Below, piece by piece: positions 34,637 to 43,764 of a stretch of DNA of 53,911 bases. The notes beneath the pieces were generated by a model that searched no databases, was not told the DNA's origin, and worked only from the letters and a program-made list of their open reading frames with translations. The position numbers and the translations under genes were made by a program. Position 1 is the stretch's first letter. Every line of letters starts with the position of its first letter. Source of the stretch: a bacterium (GTDB lineage: Bacteria > Hydrogenedentota > Hydrogenedentia > Hydrogenedentiales > SLHB01); NCBI GenBank assembly GCA_024231375.1, contig JAAEQP010001823.1, positions 1 through 53,911 on the forward strand. The letters run 5' to 3'.

Positions 34637-35974
34637 TCAGTCCTCCGGGAACAGTTCCATCAGGCTCAGCGCGAACATTTCGTGACCACGGATATCGGGA
34701 TGGTTGATGGAGTTGGCCTCCAAGGTCATGTAGGGGATTCCTTGACGGACCAGGGCGCCCCACCGCGCGGACGCGTCTGCCAGGGCCACATCGTTCTCCT
34801 TGGCGAAGCGCTTCAACCCCTTCACGTAAGGCCGGGGATCGGCCACGATCTTGGCGGTACCCGCGCCCATCCAGTCGGGCCGTACGAAGTGCGGGGTGAT
34901 GAGCGCCACTTCGGACCCGTTGCCCTGCAGCCGCTCAAGGATGTAGGCGTAGTGCTTCTGCACGGCCTCCTCGTTCAGACCAGCGTCGTTGACGAACTCG
35001 ATGGTGACCAGGTCGGGCTTCGGATCGATCACGTCGCGCACGAAGTCGTACGTGCCGCCGGCCGGGGCCGAGAGATAGCCCTTGCTGTTGCCGCCCGGCC
35101 ACGACGCCGTGATCATGGTCACCGTCGCCTTCGGGTAACGTGCCTGGAGCAAGGCCGCAAACTGGTTCTGGTACCACGCTTCCTTGCCGTGGGGACGCAC
35201 GTCGCCGCCATTCGTCACGCTGTCGCCCCATGCCACAATCGTCACTTCTTCGCCTGCCCGCAGCTTGGCCAGCGTCTTTGGCAGCAAACGGATCGCTTGA
35301 GGTTCTCCTTCCTCGGCCGGAACCACACCAGAGTCGATGGGATACAGATTGTCGTCCGACAAGGCCTCCGTCGGACCGGGAAACCAAACGTTGGCAATGG
35401 CCACCGCACCCTCATCCAGCGCCGGAGGCAGCAGCACGCCCACGCCGGGCTCGCCCTCGACGAACGCGACCTGTCCGTCAGCAGTGACCGAAATGGAGTC
35501 GAGCCGGCAGGGCACGTAATCGTAGTCGACGTATACGGGCTGGTCGGCGGCGATGGCGCCGCCGTCGATGCGGCCTACCGTTCCCCAGAACGTGTCCATC
35601 TCGTAATCTTGACCGCGCACAAAGACCGTCGTGGCGTCGGGCGCCGCCCTCAGGCGAATGGTGTCGGGCAGGAGATGGCCCGTGGCCGAGCATTCCTGGG
35701 TAATGAGCCGGTTCAGCCGAGAGCCCTTGCGCCAGCCGCCCGCCTTGGGGTTGAACACGGGGAGTGTGCCGTGCTCCTCGTCGCGGACCTGAATCGTCCG
35801 GGCAGGCGCGATCTCTATCTCCACAGGCTCGGACACTCGCACCTGCGTGTCTCCTGCCGTCACCTCGCCGGGGCCCACCCGGACCTGCCACGGACCGGCC
35901 ACCTCGATCGGCACACTCTGGGCGGCGGCCGCGGTTGACACGAGAAGCAGTGCTACAAGTCCCTTCGAAATCAT
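34637..35974 (-). CDS. Secreted SGNH/GDSL-family hydrolase
   Basis: 445 residues from the ATG at 35974 with GGAGG 7 bases upstream. The signal peptide is MISKGLVALLLVSTAAAA. Residues about 25-200 form a beta-rich N-terminal domain of unknown role. The SGNH domain starts around residue 205: IVAWGDSVTNGGDV (block I with catalytic Ser), SWPGGNSKGY (block II Gly), VTIEFVNDAGLNEE (block III Asn), and SINHPDIRGHEMFAL (block V His). Such enzymes usually remove acetyl or other esters from glycans. It is the first gene of a two-gene unit with the PL6-type protein, so esterase plus lyase acting on a decorated polysaccharide is a fair inference. Confidence 0.85.
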   Translation of the reverse strand: MISKGLVALLLVSTAAAAQSVPIEVAGPWQVRVGPGEVTAGDTQVRVSEPVEIEIAPARTIQVRDEEHGTLPVFNPKAGGWRKGSRLNRLITQECSATGHLLPDTIRLRAAPDATTVFVRGQDYEMDTFWGTVGRIDGGAIAADQPVYVDYDYVPCRLDSISVTADGQVAFVEGEPGVGVLLPPALDEGAVAIANVWFPGPTEALSDDNLYPIDSGVVPAEEGEPQAIRLLPKTLAKLRAGEEVTIVAWGDSVTNGGDVRPHGKEAWYQNQFAALLQARYPKATVTMITASWPGGNSKGYLSAPAGGTYDFVRDVIDPKPDLVTIEFVNDAGLNEEAVQKHYAYILERLQGNGSEVALITPHFVRPDWMGAGTAKIVADPRPYVKGLKRFAKENDVALADASARWGALVRQGIPYMTLEANSINHPDIRGHEMFALSLMELFPED

Positions 35975-36061
35975 GGTCTTTCCTCCGAGTAGATCGCTTG
36001 GTCCGGACGCGTCACGGTGTCGCGAAGACCCATCATACCAACATGGCGTCCGGAAGCACAT

Positions 36062-36184
36062 GCCCCGGTGGCGAGACGGTGCTTAGGCTAGCGCCCTGTC
36101 TGGACAGGCTTTTCCCCGTCATCCTGAACGAAGTGAAGGATCTCGTCCTCCCAGCGTCTCCCCTGCGCGCGCGGGACGCTTCGC
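36062..36184. repeat. Intergenic dispersed-repeat sequence (gtcatcctgaacgaagtgaa type)
   Basis: The 324-bp divergent gap between the SGNH hydrolase and the permease contains the string from 36118 that reads gtcatcctgaacgaagtg, followed by aaggatct. This kind of string is a familiar dispersed intergenic repeat in many environmental genomes (general knowledge). A small palindrome, cctgtctggacagg, stands just before it (36095-36108). No gene seen. Confidence 0.45.
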
Positions 36185-36298
36185 ATGCGCTCGGCATGGC
36201 GGCGAAGGGCGGTTGGCCGCGCAAAGCTCCTGGAACTCAGTCGCGACCTCTGCCATAGTGTCGGGAACGTACCTGTCATCGGTTTGGAGGGCGTTGAA

Positions 36299-37882
36299 GT
36301 GACCGAGGTCAGACGGTTGGAATTCCCGTTGCTGTCGCGTGAACTCACGCGGGCGGGGAAGCGCACGTTGCCGTACTTCTTGCGGATGGGGTGCGTTGCC
36401 TTTGTGTACGGGTACCTGGCCCTGACCGGGATCTTCGACGGATACTCTTCTTCCGGGAACCTTTCGCCGTCAATGGCGTCGTTCACGCTGCAATGGCTTC
36501 CTCGTGTGTTCCAGTTTGTTGTGGTGTTCGGACTTGCGCCGTTCCTGGCGGCGGGTCTTATCGCGGAGGAGAAGCGGTCTCGCACATTTGAGTTGCTTCT
36601 GTTGGCGGACCTGCGCGGTGGCGACCTGTATTTCGCCAAACTGGCATCGGTGTTCGGCCAGGTGATGATGCTTCTGCTCAGCGCATTGCCCATCCTCGCT
36701 ATCGGGTCCATCATGGGCGGTATCTGGGTGCCCGCCGAGGCGCTGCGCCTGCTGGTGTTGAGCGCCTGTGGTCTGGCCATTTGTACGGTCGCGTTACTCT
36801 TCTCCACGGCATCCCGAACGCCACTGGATGCGCTGTTGGGCACCCTTGGGTCGGTGACCTTGGCGGTGCTGGGGCCGATGCCGTTCAGCCGAAGCCGGCC
36901 GACGTTGTTCAAATTCATCTGGAGCATCGATTCGGGCAACATGCAGGCGTCCCTGTGGCTGCCGATACTCCTGGGCGCTCTCGGGATCGCCTGTATCTGC
37001 GCCATCGTGACGGTCGCCATCCTGCCCCGTTCCCTCGGGTCGGGCGGCCGGAAACGTCCCCTCACGAAACGGCGCCGCCGTCCGACAAGAAGGCGCTTCT
37101 TCCGTCCGAACGAGGCGACCCGGCTTGCCGAAGCCATGTTGGCGGGCGGGCGGATGTCAGGAGCCGGGTTGGTGTGGCGGGCCATCGTGGCCATCGCGTT
37201 GGTACCGATCGGCATGATGTCGTTCATGTACGGCATCGGCGTGGCCATGCTCGCCGCCATCACGGCGTTCGAAGTCACGTCGGCCATGGCTGCCGCCCGC
37301 AACGACGGCACGCTGGACGAACTCCTCGTGACACCCATCGAATCCCCCGCCCTGGCCAAAGCCATTATCCATGCGTTTCGGCGGCGAACGGCGTTCCTCT
37401 ACCCAGCCATCGCCGCGCCGTACCTGTTTCTCCTTGTGATGTGGGGCAGCGCCCTGTACTACGGCGAGTTCGACGGGGAGCCAGCGCTCCTGGGCCTTGT
37501 TGCGGTGCTGCCTCCCGTCTGCGTGTTGTTTCCGAGGTTGATGTTGTGGTGTTTCTGCACGGCGGGTTGCACGGCATCGACGTTCCGCATGCGGCCGGCA
37601 GCGCAAGCGGCCGTTGTGGGCGCCATGGCCATGGTGGGGCAAATCGTGCTAGCTTTCCTCGGTTTCTCCGTTGGCTTCCTGGACAACTTGCTGTTCTTGG
37701 CCATTCTGGCCTTTTCTGTGTACGGCGGGGCACACTTCTGCGCGGGGTTTGCCTTCCGTGCGAGTTTTGAATTCACGGTGAACTCGACCTGGCGGTCGGA
37801 CCGATGGGAAGACGAGGCGTACGCGGATTCCGCCGCGCGCCAAGCGAATGTCGAAAGTGTAGGGGCAGAGGAAGAACGATGA
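36299..37882 (+). CDS. ABC-2 type permease, double-block, without its own ATPase
   Basis: 527 residues from a GTG at 36299 with GGAGG 8 bases upstream; the frame stays open upstream but there it runs through repeat-like sequence. It begins EFPLLSRELTRAGKR, typical of ABC-2 permeases ahead of the first helix. Two blocks of about six helices each (roughly 20-245 and 285-500) are joined by an Arg/Lys-rich linker (GGRKRPLTKRRRRPTRRR). Each block has an 'EE-K-R-x-T-F-E-L-L' or 'GTLDELLVTP' cytoplasmic coupling loop: AEEKRSRTFELLLLADLRGG and NDGTLDELLVTPIESP. No ATPase gene is nearby. The stop overlaps the next gene's ATG, so both are co-translated. Confidence 0.82.
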   Translation: MTEVRRLEFPLLSRELTRAGKRTLPYFLRMGCVAFVYGYLALTGIFDGYSSSGNLSPSMASFTLQWLPRVFQFVVVFGLAPFLAAGLIAEEKRSRTFELLLLADLRGGDLYFAKLASVFGQVMMLLLSALPILAIGSIMGGIWVPAEALRLLVLSACGLAICTVALLFSTASRTPLDALLGTLGSVTLAVLGPMPFSRSRPTLFKFIWSIDSGNMQASLWLPILLGALGIACICAIVTVAILPRSLGSGGRKRPLTKRRRRPTRRRFFRPNEATRLAEAMLAGGRMSGAGLVWRAIVAIALVPIGMMSFMYGIGVAMLAAITAFEVTSAMAAARNDGTLDELLVTPIESPALAKAIIHAFRRRTAFLYPAIAAPYLFLLVMWGSALYYGEFDGEPALLGLVAVLPPVCVLFPRLMLWCFCTAGCTASTFRMRPAAQAAVVGAMAMVGQIVLAFLGFSVGFLDNLLFLAILAFSVYGGAHFCAGFAFRASFEFTVNSTWRSDRWEDEAYADSAARQANVESVGAEEER

Positions 37883-40665
37883 ATCGTATCGGCTTGGGTA
37901 TGTGTCTGGTTGTAGGTCTGTGCGCCGCATGGTGCGGTGCGGTGGAGATTGTGAATCCCGGATTCAGCGAGGGCGCGGAGGGCTGGAACCTGCGTGTGAT
38001 GAAGGGGACGGCGTCCCACGAACTCGCGGAGGAAGATGGCAACCCGTGCCTGCGGCTCGTGAGCGAGACGGCGTCGCGTATCCGGTTGACCCAGGGCGTA
38101 TCCATCGAACCGGAAGGCTGGTATTGCCTCCGTTTCAAGTACCTGGCCGGCCCGAACGGCGAGGGCGGCGGCGGGATGGGGCACGCGCGCATCGCGATCA
38201 CGGACGCCAAAGGCAAGTTCATCGACTATGCGACGGGCATGTCGTTGCTGGACACGTTTGGGGAATGGCGCACCGCGGAGCTGGTCTTCAAGAATCCTCT
38301 GTGCGGCGTGGCGGCGACCATGGAGGTGAACGCGTCGGGCAAAGGCGAAGTCCGACTGGACGACTTCGTGCTGGACAGCATCGATGCGCCCTCGCAGCCT
38401 GCCAACACGTGGACCCAGTTTGTCGAACCGCGCGACGGCGATCCGCTGACGTTCTCGTCGTGGCAATACACCCACGACGCCAAGCATTTTCGCGCCATGG
38501 GCATGAAGTACGGCTGGGATTATGCGTATTTGGACCAATTCGACGAGTTGATTGCGTCGCGCACGGTCCCCTTGTGGCAAGGCGAGAAGACCTTCCGTAT
38601 CTACGCCGAGAAGGGCATCCGCGGACTGGTCTACCTGTACTACCCGGCGCTCAGTTACCACAAGGCCCACTACAACGGTGCGCCACCGGAGGACATGCCG
38701 CGCATCATCGACCCGGTGTGGCACGACGGTCTGGTGAAGGGTTGCCGGGACGCCTGCGCGAAGTATGGCGATTCACCCGGCATCGAGTATGTCTTCGTGG
38801 CCGACGAGCCGTTCAAGGAATACACCCAAGCGATTATCGCGAAGGACAAGCGGGTGTCCCTCTACTGGGACGAATTGGAGCGTGTGGTGCGCGACGAATA
38901 CGGCGACGGCCAATTCGGGCTGCCTGAAGGACCGGACGACGACAACGCGTTCCGCTGGATCGCGTATCTCGGTTGGGCCGGGGACCACATGACGTCTACG
39001 TTCGCGCGGTTGCGCGCCGTCATCGACGAGTCCGCGTGCGGCGCCAAACTGCTGGGACCGGACGAACTGGGGTTTGCGTGCGCCCAACACTGGTGCGATT
39101 TGGGCGAATACGCGGACGTGTTCACGGGGCAAGCGTTGGCCGCGCGAGGTACGGGCCGCGCGTATCGTGCGGGCTTCATCACCAAGTGCGCGGCGGATTT
39201 CACAGGGAAGGCGGTACACAACGCCACCCAGATCCCGGCGTACGGCGGGTCGCCTTCGCCGGAATGGGTGCAGGAACTGTACTCGCAGGTGTTGCGCAAC
39301 GGCGGCGAAGGTCAGATGCTCATCGCCGTGGAATGGTTCGACCGCGACCTGAACCATCACCGGTACAGCGCACCGGAACGCTGGGCCACGGTGAAGAACT
39401 ACCTGAACACGATGGCGACGACGCGCGTGCGAATTCCGTACGACGCGCAGGTTGGGGTGCTGTTCTCAACGGCGACAGCCCGCGCGCGGGGTGGGCAGTT
39501 GGCCGACTACCCGATCATGGCGGCCTACGCCATGTGCGGACCCGTCACCGGTGCGTGGCCGCGCATGGTGGAAAGCCACGCGATCCGGAAAGGCAAGACC
39601 ACGCTCGACGGTTTGTCGGTTCTGGTGCTGCCTGAAGCGCGCTACGAGGACCGCGCCGTGTTCGACGCCATTGTGGATTTCGTTCGCGAGGGCGGACTGC
39701 TGGTGTGTTGCGAGCCGGATGCGCTGGCGTGGGGCAGGAACGGGGAAGCCTTGCCGAACCAGGACCTGCTCGGCGTGACGTCCGGCGACTCCGCGCTGCA
39801 TCGCACGGTGTCCATGACATGGCCTGAGCCCTCGGTCCAGCGGGTACACGCCGAGGATGCAGTCGCTCTTGATCCTGTTGGGGAGAATGTGGAGGTAATC
39901 GGCCGCTACGAAGACGACACGGTGGCCGTGACCCGGCATTCCCTGGGCAAGGGAAGCGTGATCGTGTTCGGTGCGCATCCGTTGACCGCCACCTCCGTCG
40001 CGGAGGACGCCGAATGGGCCGCCTGGTGGCGCGGGGTGTTCGCGGCGCGCGACATCCCCGTGGACCTACCCATCTGGGACCTCCGCTTGCCCGACGGGGG
40101 ACTTGTGCAAGCAGAACGCCCCAGAGATGTATGCATTACGGGCAACAACTTCGTGCGTTGTCAGAACGGCGTGTATCTGGGGGCAAACGCGGCGGTTGAG
40201 GGCACCTATACGTTCAGCGTGGCGCCCGACCTCTCTGCCGAGAGCGCAGGGAACGGGCCTGTGCCGTTCGCGGCAGGCGATCTCACGGACCGTACCACCG
40301 CCGACGACGGCCCCTTCACGCCGCGCCGCCGCAATTCGGAGACGCCATACGAAGAAGCCGACTGGGCCAATCGCTGGAGTGCGGAAGCTCTGGGCGACGG
40401 TCTGGGCATCACCTTCAGCTTCCCGGAGGCGCGTGAGCTGACCCGTGTGCGGTTTTGGTACTCGGGAGCATTGCCGAAGTTGGAGATTGCCGGCGGCGGG
40501 ACGGTATTGGCTGACGTCGATTCAAGCGTGGTAGGCACCGATGTGGCGGTCGTGGACGTGCCGCTGAGCAGCGCGTGTGCCACGGTCGAACTTCGATTCG
40601 CGTCCATGGCCGAGGGCAGTCTCGCCATCGCGGACATCGAGGTGTGGGCACGCCCCGTGAAGTAA
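37879..40665 (+). CDS. Large secreted glycoside hydrolase-like multidomain protein
   Basis: 928 residues with signal peptide (1-21, ends WCGA). A carbohydrate-binding-like jelly roll (about 22-180) runs from EIVNPGFSEGAEGW to GEVRLDDFVLDSI. A TIM-barrel-like part (about 190-530) includes YLDQFDELIASRTVP, GLVYLYYPALSYHKAHY, VFVADEPFKEY (a possible catalytic Glu) and LLGPDELGFACAQHW. Then a Rossmann-like beta-galactosidase trimerisation-type domain (LSVLVLPEARYED, FVREGGLLVCCEPDALAWG, GKGSVIVFGAHPLTA). A C-terminal beta domain (about 760-928) ends ADIEVWARPVK. I cannot name the GH family; GH42-like organisation is the nearest. It is coupled to the permease gene. Confidence 0.7.
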   Translation: MNRIGLGMCLVVGLCAAWCGAVEIVNPGFSEGAEGWNLRVMKGTASHELAEEDGNPCLRLVSETASRIRLTQGVSIEPEGWYCLRFKYLAGPNGEGGGGMGHARIAITDAKGKFIDYATGMSLLDTFGEWRTAELVFKNPLCGVAATMEVNASGKGEVRLDDFVLDSIDAPSQPANTWTQFVEPRDGDPLTFSSWQYTHDAKHFRAMGMKYGWDYAYLDQFDELIASRTVPLWQGEKTFRIYAEKGIRGLVYLYYPALSYHKAHYNGAPPEDMPRIIDPVWHDGLVKGCRDACAKYGDSPGIEYVFVADEPFKEYTQAIIAKDKRVSLYWDELERVVRDEYGDGQFGLPEGPDDDNAFRWIAYLGWAGDHMTSTFARLRAVIDESACGAKLLGPDELGFACAQHWCDLGEYADVFTGQALAARGTGRAYRAGFITKCAADFTGKAVHNATQIPAYGGSPSPEWVQELYSQVLRNGGEGQMLIAVEWFDRDLNHHRYSAPERWATVKNYLNTMATTRVRIPYDAQVGVLFSTATARARGGQLADYPIMAAYAMCGPVTGAWPRMVESHAIRKGKTTLDGLSVLVLPEARYEDRAVFDAIVDFVREGGLLVCCEPDALAWGRNGEALPNQDLLGVTSGDSALHRTVSMTWPEPSVQRVHAEDAVALDPVGENVEVIGRYEDDTVAVTRHSLGKGSVIVFGAHPLTATSVAEDAEWAAWWRGVFAARDIPVDLPIWDLRLPDGGLVQAERPRDVCITGNNFVRCQNGVYLGANAAVEGTYTFSVAPDLSAESAGNGPVPFAAGDLTDRTTADDGPFTPRRRNSETPYEEADWANRWSAEALGDGLGITFSFPEARELTRVRFWYSGALPKLEIAGGGTVLADVDSSVVGTDVAVVDVPLSSACATVELRFASMAEGSLAIADIEVWARPVK

Positions 40666-40670
40666 CGGAA

Positions 40671-40701
40671 GGGGCCGTCCCGGCTATCCCGGAACGGCCC
40701 C
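40671..40701. terminator. Bidirectional hairpin between convergent genes
   Basis: Arms ggggccgt and acggcccc enclose a second short cccgg pair. It lies between the stops of the 928-residue protein and the convergent lipoprotein. No long T-run on either side. Confidence 0.6.
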
Positions 40702-40714
40702 GTGCAGACGTATC

Positions 40715-41140
40715 CTAGTACTCGCCCATGGATGCGATGCGCCAAGCGCCGTCTTCGCTCTTCGCGAACTCCATCATCAGGCTGATGCCGCCGAAGCTGC
40801 CGGACAGGTCGACTGGACCGGCCTCCCCGGCGTCGTCTTCCACGGTGATTTCGACATCTTCGAGAATGATCTCAATACCCGCCATGTCGCCGTTGTCTTT
40901 GGCGTTCTGCAGGAAGTCCTTCATGGCGTCTTTGCCTTCGCCCTGTATCCCGACGTACTCGTCCGACACGACAGCCATGGCCCCGTCGACGTTCTCGGCT
41001 TCGATCGCCGTCTTCCACTCGGTCAGGGCCGTGGTGATCAGTTCTTCGGGTGTGGGCCCTTTGGCCCCGGTCATGCACCCGCTCACCACCAGCCCGAGCA
41101 CTGCCATCGATGTCATCACACACGCGATACGTTTACTCAT
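40715..41140 (-). CDS. Small lipoprotein with NTF2/SnoaL-like domain
   Basis: 141 residues from the ATG at 41140. The lipoprotein signal MSKRIACVMTSMAVLGLVVSGC has a textbook lipobox (VVSGC, Cys about 22). The mature part reads as an NTF2-like cone: ELITTALTEWKTAIEAENVDG, YVGIQGEGKDAMKDFL, an acidic strand (ILEDVEITVEDDAGEAGPVD), and MEFAKSEDGAWRIASMGEY, the closing 'dG-x-W-R-I' strand. Such proteins bind small ligands or stabilise partners; no function can be given. It is single, ends facing the large glycosidase-like gene, and its promoter side faces the hairpin-bearing gap. Confidence 0.78.
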   Translation of the reverse strand: MSKRIACVMTSMAVLGLVVSGCMTGAKGPTPEELITTALTEWKTAIEAENVDGAMAVVSDEYVGIQGEGKDAMKDFLQNAKDNGDMAGIEIILEDVEITVEDDAGEAGPVDLSGSFGGISLMMEFAKSEDGAWRIASMGEY

Positions 41141-41232
41141 AACACTGTTTCCTTCTTTGTGTTCGCCCCCGACATCAGCGGAACCTCTGAACGTGACAAT
41201 TATGGTACCCCGGCGATGCGACACATGCAAGC

Positions 41233-41273
41233 CCCCCTCAGGGCGGCCATGCCCCATGGCCGCCCTGAGGGGG
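41233..41273. repeat. Perfect 19-bp inverted repeat with 3-base loop
   Basis: Arms ccccctcagggcggccatg and its exact complement are separated by ccc. It stands in the 217-bp gap between divergent genes, not at a transcript end, and no T-run follows, so it is not an ordinary terminator. Confidence 0.9.
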
Positions 41274-41357
41274 TTGAGATCGCCGTGGTTTCGGCTTGGC
41301 CACCGTGCTACACTCGACCCCATTCCGACACCCAAGCGAGCGGGAGGGACGAGCCGC

Positions 41358-42401
41358 GTGGACCGATACACCGACGAGAAGACCGGAGCGCAAGTCCGAA
41401 TCCTGACGTCCGGCCCCCAAGACGACGCACTGATCTACCAGACCCATCCCATGTGGACGCCGGGCATGGCCCACTTGGTGTTCAACTCGACCCGAACGGG
41501 TGACGCGAGCCGTCCGCATGCGGTGGACATGATTACCGGCGAGGTCCGGTGTCTGGCGCCGGACAAGGCACACGATTGGGTGCTGGCGCGCAAGACGGAC
41601 ACTCTCTACCGGCGACAGGGCGACGATGTGGAGGCGGTGAGCGTGGAGGCGGCCTTCAAGCCCGAGGCGCTCAAACCCACGGCGTCGTGGCATTTCGACC
41701 AACTGTCCGCACTGAAACCCCACAGCCTGACCGTCGACGCCGACGAACGCACGCTGTACGCCGGGCTGGTGATTCGGAAAGACGAATGCTGGGGCATCGC
41801 GGCGATCGATTTGGCCACGGGCGACTGGCGCATCGCGGTGGAAGTGAATTTCCGGGTGGGTCACGTCCAGGCGAATCCGTTCGAGACGGGTATCGTCATG
41901 TTCTGTCACGAAACGGGCGGGGATGCCCCGCAACGCACGTGGGTGGTGCGTACGGACGGGACGGGACTTCGTCCTTTCTACCCCGAGACCTACGACGAAT
42001 GGGTGACCCACGAGGTCTGGTGGGGGAAGGACCGCGCCATTTTCACTATCTGGCCCTACGACGACGAGCACAAACGATTGCCCCACGGCATTGTCAGCGC
42101 CGACATGGAAACGGGTACGCCGACGGTCCATAGCCAGTATCCGGCATGGCACACCCATGGGAGCCCCGATGGCGCATGGGCCGTGGGCGACGATTTCGAC
42201 CGCAACCTGTGGTTGGTGTGCGTCGAGACGGGGGAACGGCGGCTGTTGACCCAGGGGCACCTCGGCGAGGGATGCAAGACCCATCCCCATCCGTCGTTCA
42301 CCCCGGACGGCAAGGGCGTGGCCTTCAATTCGAGCCGGAAGGGGACGGAAGACATCATGCTGGTGACGATTCCGGAATGGGAGTCGTTGCCGAGGGCGTA
42401 G
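41358..42401 (+). CDS. Oligogalacturonate lyase (PL22)-like beta-propeller protein
   Basis: 347 residues from a GTG at 41358, ten bases after GGGAGG; no ATG fits the start of the domain. No signal peptide, so cytoplasmic. Propeller blades carry the PL22-type His motifs: THEVWWGKDRAIFTIWPYD, AWHTHGSPDGAWAVGDDFD and THPHPSFTPDGKGVAFNSSR. Those histidines are the expected Mn-binding and catalytic positions of family 22 lyases, which split unsaturated digalacturonate into keto-uronates. A TolB-like propeller is the alternative. It leads a run of plus-strand genes continuing with the GH109-like oxidoreductase 16 bp later. Confidence 0.75.
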   Translation: MDRYTDEKTGAQVRILTSGPQDDALIYQTHPMWTPGMAHLVFNSTRTGDASRPHAVDMITGEVRCLAPDKAHDWVLARKTDTLYRRQGDDVEAVSVEAAFKPEALKPTASWHFDQLSALKPHSLTVDADERTLYAGLVIRKDECWGIAAIDLATGDWRIAVEVNFRVGHVQANPFETGIVMFCHETGGDAPQRTWVVRTDGTGLRPFYPETYDEWVTHEVWWGKDRAIFTIWPYDDEHKRLPHGIVSADMETGTPTVHSQYPAWHTHGSPDGAWAVGDDFDRNLWLVCVETGERRLLTQGHLGEGCKTHPHPSFTPDGKGVAFNSSRKGTEDIMLVTIPEWESLPRA

Positions 42402-42417
42402 CGGGGAGAGACGACAC

Positions 42418-43725
42418 ATGGCGACGAATCGAAACCTGTCGCGGCGGGGCTTCCTGCAGGCGGGCGCGATGACGGGGACGGCGCTCGCGGCCGGGCACGC
42501 ACTGGGGGAATCGGGTATGGAACGCGTACGAATCGGGTTCGTGGGGGTAGGCCGCCGGGGAACGGCGCTGCTGCGGGGCATGCTGATGCTCCCGTATGTG
42601 GACATTCCCGCGGTGTGCGACATTGACGAAACCCACGCGGCCCAGGCTGCCGACATCGTTGAACAGGCGCGCGGGAAGCGGCCGGTCCTGTACACCAAGG
42701 GCGAACGGCATTACGAAGAGATGGTGGCTCGCGACGATCTTGACGCGGTGCTGTGCGCCACGGACTGGAAATGGCATACGCCGGTTATGGTGGCTGCGAT
42801 GAAGGCCGGCAAGTACGCGGCCACCGAGGTGCCCGCGGCGCAGACCGTGGACGAATGTTGGGAACTGGTGCGCACCTCCGAGGCCACGGGTATGCCATGC
42901 ATGATGTTGGAGAACGTGTGCTATTTCCAGAACGTGTTGACGCTGTTGCGCATGGTGCGCGAAGGCGTTTTTGGCGACTTGGTCCATGCGGAAGCCGGGT
43001 ACCAGCACGACTGTCGGTTCCTATGTTTCACGGACGAGGGTGAACTCACGTGGCGGGGCCATGAGTGCGCGACGAACAACGGGAACCTGTACCCGACGCA
43101 CCCTATTGGCCCCATTGCGCAATGGTTCAACATCAACCGGGGCGATCGGTTCACGAAGATCGTGAGCACGAGCACACGTGCCCTGGGACTGAAGAAGTAC
43201 GCGGCGGACAAGTTCGGCGCCGATCACCCGCTTGCCCAGCGCGACTATGCGCTCGGCGACGTCAACACGTGTCTGCTGGAAACCGCCAAGGGGCTCACGG
43301 TGACGCTGTATTTCGACATGATGACGCCGCGTCCGTACGATCTTGTGCTACGCCTTCAGGGTACCCAGGGCATTCACATGCACGACAAGATCTACCTGGA
43401 CGGCGTCTCCCCGGCGCGCGACCAGTATGAACCTTTCGGACCGTACAACGAGACGTACGCCCATCCCTTGTGGACGGAACTGGCCGAAGAAGCCGGCAAG
43501 CACGGGGGCCACGGCGGCTCGGACTACATCACGGCCTACGAGTTCGTGAAGGCCGTCCGAAACCGGACCCAGCCTCCGCAGGATGTGTACGACGCGGCGA
43601 CGTGGAGCGCGATTGTCCCGCTGTCCATCGAATCTGTGGCAAAGGGCGCCGAGACCTTGGAATTCCCCGATTTCACTACAGGAAAGTGGCGCACGACTGC
43701 GCCGCTTCCCATCTACGGAGCGTAA
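42418..43725 (+). CDS. Tat-exported Gfo/Idh/MocA protein, GH109-like NAD-dependent glycosidase
   Basis: 435 residues. The N-terminus bears a twin-arginine signal (LSRRGFLQAGAMTGTALAAG). Rossmann start VRIGFVGVGRRGTALLRGM. Instead of the usual Glu-Lys-Pro it has TEVPAAQTVDECWELV, the GH109 variant. Further GH109 blocks are GNLYPTHPIGPIAQWFNINR, RALGLKKYAADKFG, and MMTPRPYDLVLRLQGTQGIH. GH109 enzymes (for example alpha-N-acetylgalactosaminidase) cleave glycosides through an oxidation-elimination cycle with bound NAD, so Tat export of the folded, cofactor-loaded protein makes sense. Next to PL22-like and GH3-like genes. Substrate unproven. Confidence 0.87.
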   Translation: MATNRNLSRRGFLQAGAMTGTALAAGHALGESGMERVRIGFVGVGRRGTALLRGMLMLPYVDIPAVCDIDETHAAQAADIVEQARGKRPVLYTKGERHYEEMVARDDLDAVLCATDWKWHTPVMVAAMKAGKYAATEVPAAQTVDECWELVRTSEATGMPCMMLENVCYFQNVLTLLRMVREGVFGDLVHAEAGYQHDCRFLCFTDEGELTWRGHECATNNGNLYPTHPIGPIAQWFNINRGDRFTKIVSTSTRALGLKKYAADKFGADHPLAQRDYALGDVNTCLLETAKGLTVTLYFDMMTPRPYDLVLRLQGTQGIHMHDKIYLDGVSPARDQYEPFGPYNETYAHPLWTELAEEAGKHGGHGGSDYITAYEFVKAVRNRTQPPQDVYDAATWSAIVPLSIESVAKGAETLEFPDFTTGKWRTTAPLPIYGA

Positions 43726-43764
43726 GGGCCGGCGAAATCGAACGTCGGACCAAGAGGTAGTTGC

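Noticed and set aside
36185..36298. N-terminal extension of the ABC permease
   Set aside because: The frame is open, but the sequence belongs to an intergenic repeat and gives a non-membrane, Arg-rich leader; the GTG at 36299 has a good ribosome site.
41233..41273. Terminator
   Set aside because: No T-tract on either strand and no gene ends here; both flanking genes point away from it.
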